This document shows, piece by piece, positions 58,806 to 64,000 of a stretch of DNA of 64,000 nucleotides (positions are counted from its first letter, which is position 1; each line of letters begins with the position of its first letter). The position numbers were made by a program, and so were the translations under genes. Origin of the DNA: Pseudomonas cavernae (GTDB lineage Bacteria > Pseudomonadota > Gammaproteobacteria > Pseudomonadales > Pseudomonadaceae); contig NZ_CP032419.1 of assembly GCF_003595175.1 (NCBI RefSeq), forward strand, positions 4,464,001 through 4,528,000. Direction: 5' to 3'. Below the pieces are notes generated by a model that did no database searches, was not told the DNA's origin, and worked only from the letters and a program-made list of their open reading frames with translations.

Positions 58806-59602
58806 GGCAACACCTCGAGCATCGCCGCATCGGTCAAAGGCAGCATCCAGCGTGCCTGCCCAGGTTTTACGCCGCCGCGCCGAGCGCGGTCAATCACCCA
58901 GCCGCGCGCCTCGATACGCCGCCCACTCAGCGCCTGCAGCGCCGGCAGGTCGAAACGCGTCAGCTGCTTGGGCGCAATATGCAGCACCAGCGGCCCGTCC
59001 AGCTCCAGCCACAGACCGCCGCGATTACGCTCGATCCCAACCACCCGAGCGCGGATCAAAGCGAAGCCGCCAGCCTGCAGCTGCTGCGGACTCTGCACCG
59101 GCGCCTGCCGCCACAGCCCGCGCCCGGCCTGCCGCGCTTCGGCCTCGGCGGCGTGCTGGCAAACCACCAGCGCGGTATTCGGCGCCACCGCCACCTGATA
59201 GCCGAGCCCAGCCGCCAACAGTTCGGCCTCCAGGTTACGCCCACGTGCGTCGTAAGCGTGCGCCAGGATGCGGCCGTAGTGATCTTTGGCCTGTTGGCCG
59301 AGGCGCAGGCCGACCCGATTATCGTTGGCCGCCACCAGTTCCTGCAGACGCCGACGCGCCGTTTCGGCAAATGGCTCGGTGGAACGCCCTTGATGCGCCA
59401 GCTCGGGTGCATTCAGACCGATCAAGCGCACGCTGCGGCCATCTTCGAGCTTCAGAGTGTCGCCGTCGACCACCCGCTGCACCTTGAAGCTCGGCAGTTG
59501 GCCCGGCAGCGGACAGCCTGCTTGGGCCAGCGGAAGCCAAGCGACAGAAACGAAAAAGGCGCCCACCAGGGACGCCTTTTTCACTTGCGCGGGAAAACCC
59601 AT
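58802..59602 (-). CDS. Thermonuclease-family (SNase-like) exported protein
   Basis: 266 aa with a signal peptide (MGFPAQVKKASLVGAFFVSV...QAG). The staphylococcal-nuclease domain has VVDGDTLKL, VRLIGLNAPE, DHYGRILAHAY and LLAAGLGY. The position equal to SNase Asp40 is Asn here (LNAPE), while the Arg and Glu catalytic positions remain. A C-terminal domain of about 90 residues (OB-like, VVGIERNRGGLWLEL) follows. ATG 59602 has GAAGG. Its first codons contain the rpmE terminator hairpin. Confidence 0.82.
   Translation of the reverse strand: MGFPAQVKKASLVGAFFVSVAWLPLAQAGCPLPGQLPSFKVQRVVDGDTLKLEDGRSVRLIGLNAPELAHQGRSTEPFAETARRRLQELVAANDNRVGLRLGQQAKDHYGRILAHAYDARGRNLEAELLAAGLGYQVAVAPNTALVVCQHAAEAEARQAGRGLWRQAPVQSPQQLQAGGFALIRARVVGIERNRGGLWLELDGPLVLHIAPKQLTRFDLPALQALSGRRIEARGWVIDRARRGGVKPGQARWMLPLTDAAMLEVLP
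59555..59583 (-). terminator. rpmE terminator embedded in nuclease signal-peptide codons
   Basis: Read on the minus strand, AAAAAGGCGTCCC-TGGT-GGGCGCCTTTTTC is a strong stem with a T-tract 43 bp past the rpmE stop. It lies wholly inside the nuclease CDS, over codons for its KKASLVGAFF signal segment. Confidence 0.75.
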
Positions 59603-59625
59603 AGGGCCTTCGCGGGGCAGTCGGC

Positions 59626-59838
59626 TTATTTGCTGCCGAACACACCGAAGCGCTGCTTGAAGCGGTCGATACGGCCGCCGGTGTCGAGCATCTTCTGCTT
59701 GCCGGTGTAGAACGGGTGGCACTCGGAGCAGACGTCGAGGCTCAGGTTCTTGCCCAGGGTGGAGCGGGTCTTGATCACGTTACCGCAGCTGCAGGTAGCT
59801 TCGATCGCGACGTAATTCGGATGGATATCGGCTTTCAT
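59626..59838 (-). CDS. rpmE: 50S ribosomal protein L31 (zinc-binding type)
   Basis: 70 aa with all four zinc ligands, Cys16, Cys18, Cys37 and Cys40, making it the C+ form expected under zinc-replete growth. N-terminus [28 protein letters not shown] precedes ATG 59838. It is followed 23 bp later by the nuclease start. Confidence 0.97.
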   Translation of the reverse strand: MKADIHPNYVAIEATCSCGNVIKTRSTLGKNLSLDVCSECHPFYTGKQKMLDTGGRIDRFKQRFGVFGSK

Positions 59839-59909
59839 GGTGCATTCCTCAGGACTGGCATGCCGCCACTCGACACCATTGTCGGGTACCGCACGCAATT
59901 AGGCGGCGG

Positions 59910-59937
59910 ATAATACCAGAGCGCCGCGACGACGCAA
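59910..59937 (-). promoter_or_regulatory. Candidate rpmE promoter
   Basis: On the minus strand TTGCGT (59937-59932), 16-bp spacer and TATTAT (59915-59910) lie about 70 bp upstream of the rpmE start, as expected for a strong ribosomal-protein promoter. Confidence 0.5.
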
Positions 59938-60005
59938 GCAGGGCGCAGCGCCGGTCGTCGCGCATCACCATGCTAAGATCGCGCGGTCCCCTCTGGAGCC
60001 CTCGC

Positions 60006-62240
<2,235 letters not shown>

Positions 62241-62348
62241 CCCACCGCGGCCGCGCCACAGCGGTTGGCAAGCCCGGAACGGCCACGGATAATGCCCAGT
62301 TTTCAACCAGCGCCCAGGCGCCGCCGCCCGCCGGCAGGAAGAACCGAC

Positions 62349-64000
<1,652 letters not shown>

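Overview
The window is G+C-rich gammaproteobacterial chromosome, almost certainly a Pseudomonas. From memory of the P. aeruginosa PAO1 map, the backbone order dipA-msrA-rlmJ-acyl-CoA dehydrogenase-nhaP2-mscK-selO ... parA-like ... hemE-gltD-gltB-damX-aroB-aroK-pilQPONM-ponA-malic enzyme-M48 peptidase-nuclease-rpmE-priA-argS matches the PA5017 to PA5051 neighbourhood. No rRNA, tRNA, CRISPR array, integrase or transposase was seen. Both edges cut genes: dipA lacks its 5' end and argS its 3' end.

Layout. 1-17.6 kb: housekeeping and stress genes: c-di-GMP phosphodiesterase, MsrA, RlmJ, acyl-CoA dehydrogenase, K+/H+ antiporter, large MscS-type channel, SelO, a secreted glycine-rich repeat protein, TauE/SafE permease, thioredoxin 2, a hotdog thioesterase, a tandem universal stress protein and an orphan ParA-type ATPase. 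17.8-36.1 kb: a tightly overlapped plus-strand operon for an aryl-polyene (xanthomonadin-like) pigment, followed by three genes for exported proteins and a terminator at 37.66 kb. 37.7-53.3 kb, all on the minus strand: hemE, gltDB, a SPOR/AAA protein, aroBK and the type IV pilus assembly operon pilMNOPQ. 53.5-64 kb: ponA diverging from pilM, then maeB, an M48 lipoprotein peptidase, a thermonuclease-like protein and rpmE on the minus strand, then priA and argS on the plus strand.

How the aryl-polyene genes fit together: an aromatic ammonia-lyase should make a cinnamate- or coumarate-type starter. An AMP-ligase fused to a hotdog dehydratase loads it on one of two ACPs. Two ketosynthases plus an active-site-less chain-length-factor partner, a ketoreductase and a second dehydratase extend the polyene. 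Two acyltransferases, a glycosyltransferase, a thioesterase, a methyltransferase and a flavin enzyme with a halogenase-type motif tailor or anchor it. A LolA-like protein, an MMPL/RND-type exporter and a DUF3261 lipoprotein are the likely export and outer-membrane route. A CPA-type cation/proton antiporter also sits inside the operon.

The most unusual signals are structural. A roughly 150-bp MITE-like palindromic element follows dipA and supplies its stop codon. A diverged relative of it lies in frame, as exactly 48 codons, inside the aryl-polyene AMP-ligase. A 95-bp partial duplication of the ketoreductase start leaves a micro-ORF that keeps stop/start overlaps on both sides. The rpmE terminator lies inside the nuclease signal-peptide codons. 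A low-G+C patch lies inside argS. An inverted repeat spans both candidate promoters between pilM and ponA. Several REP-type palindromes of at least three families are scattered through intergenic gaps.
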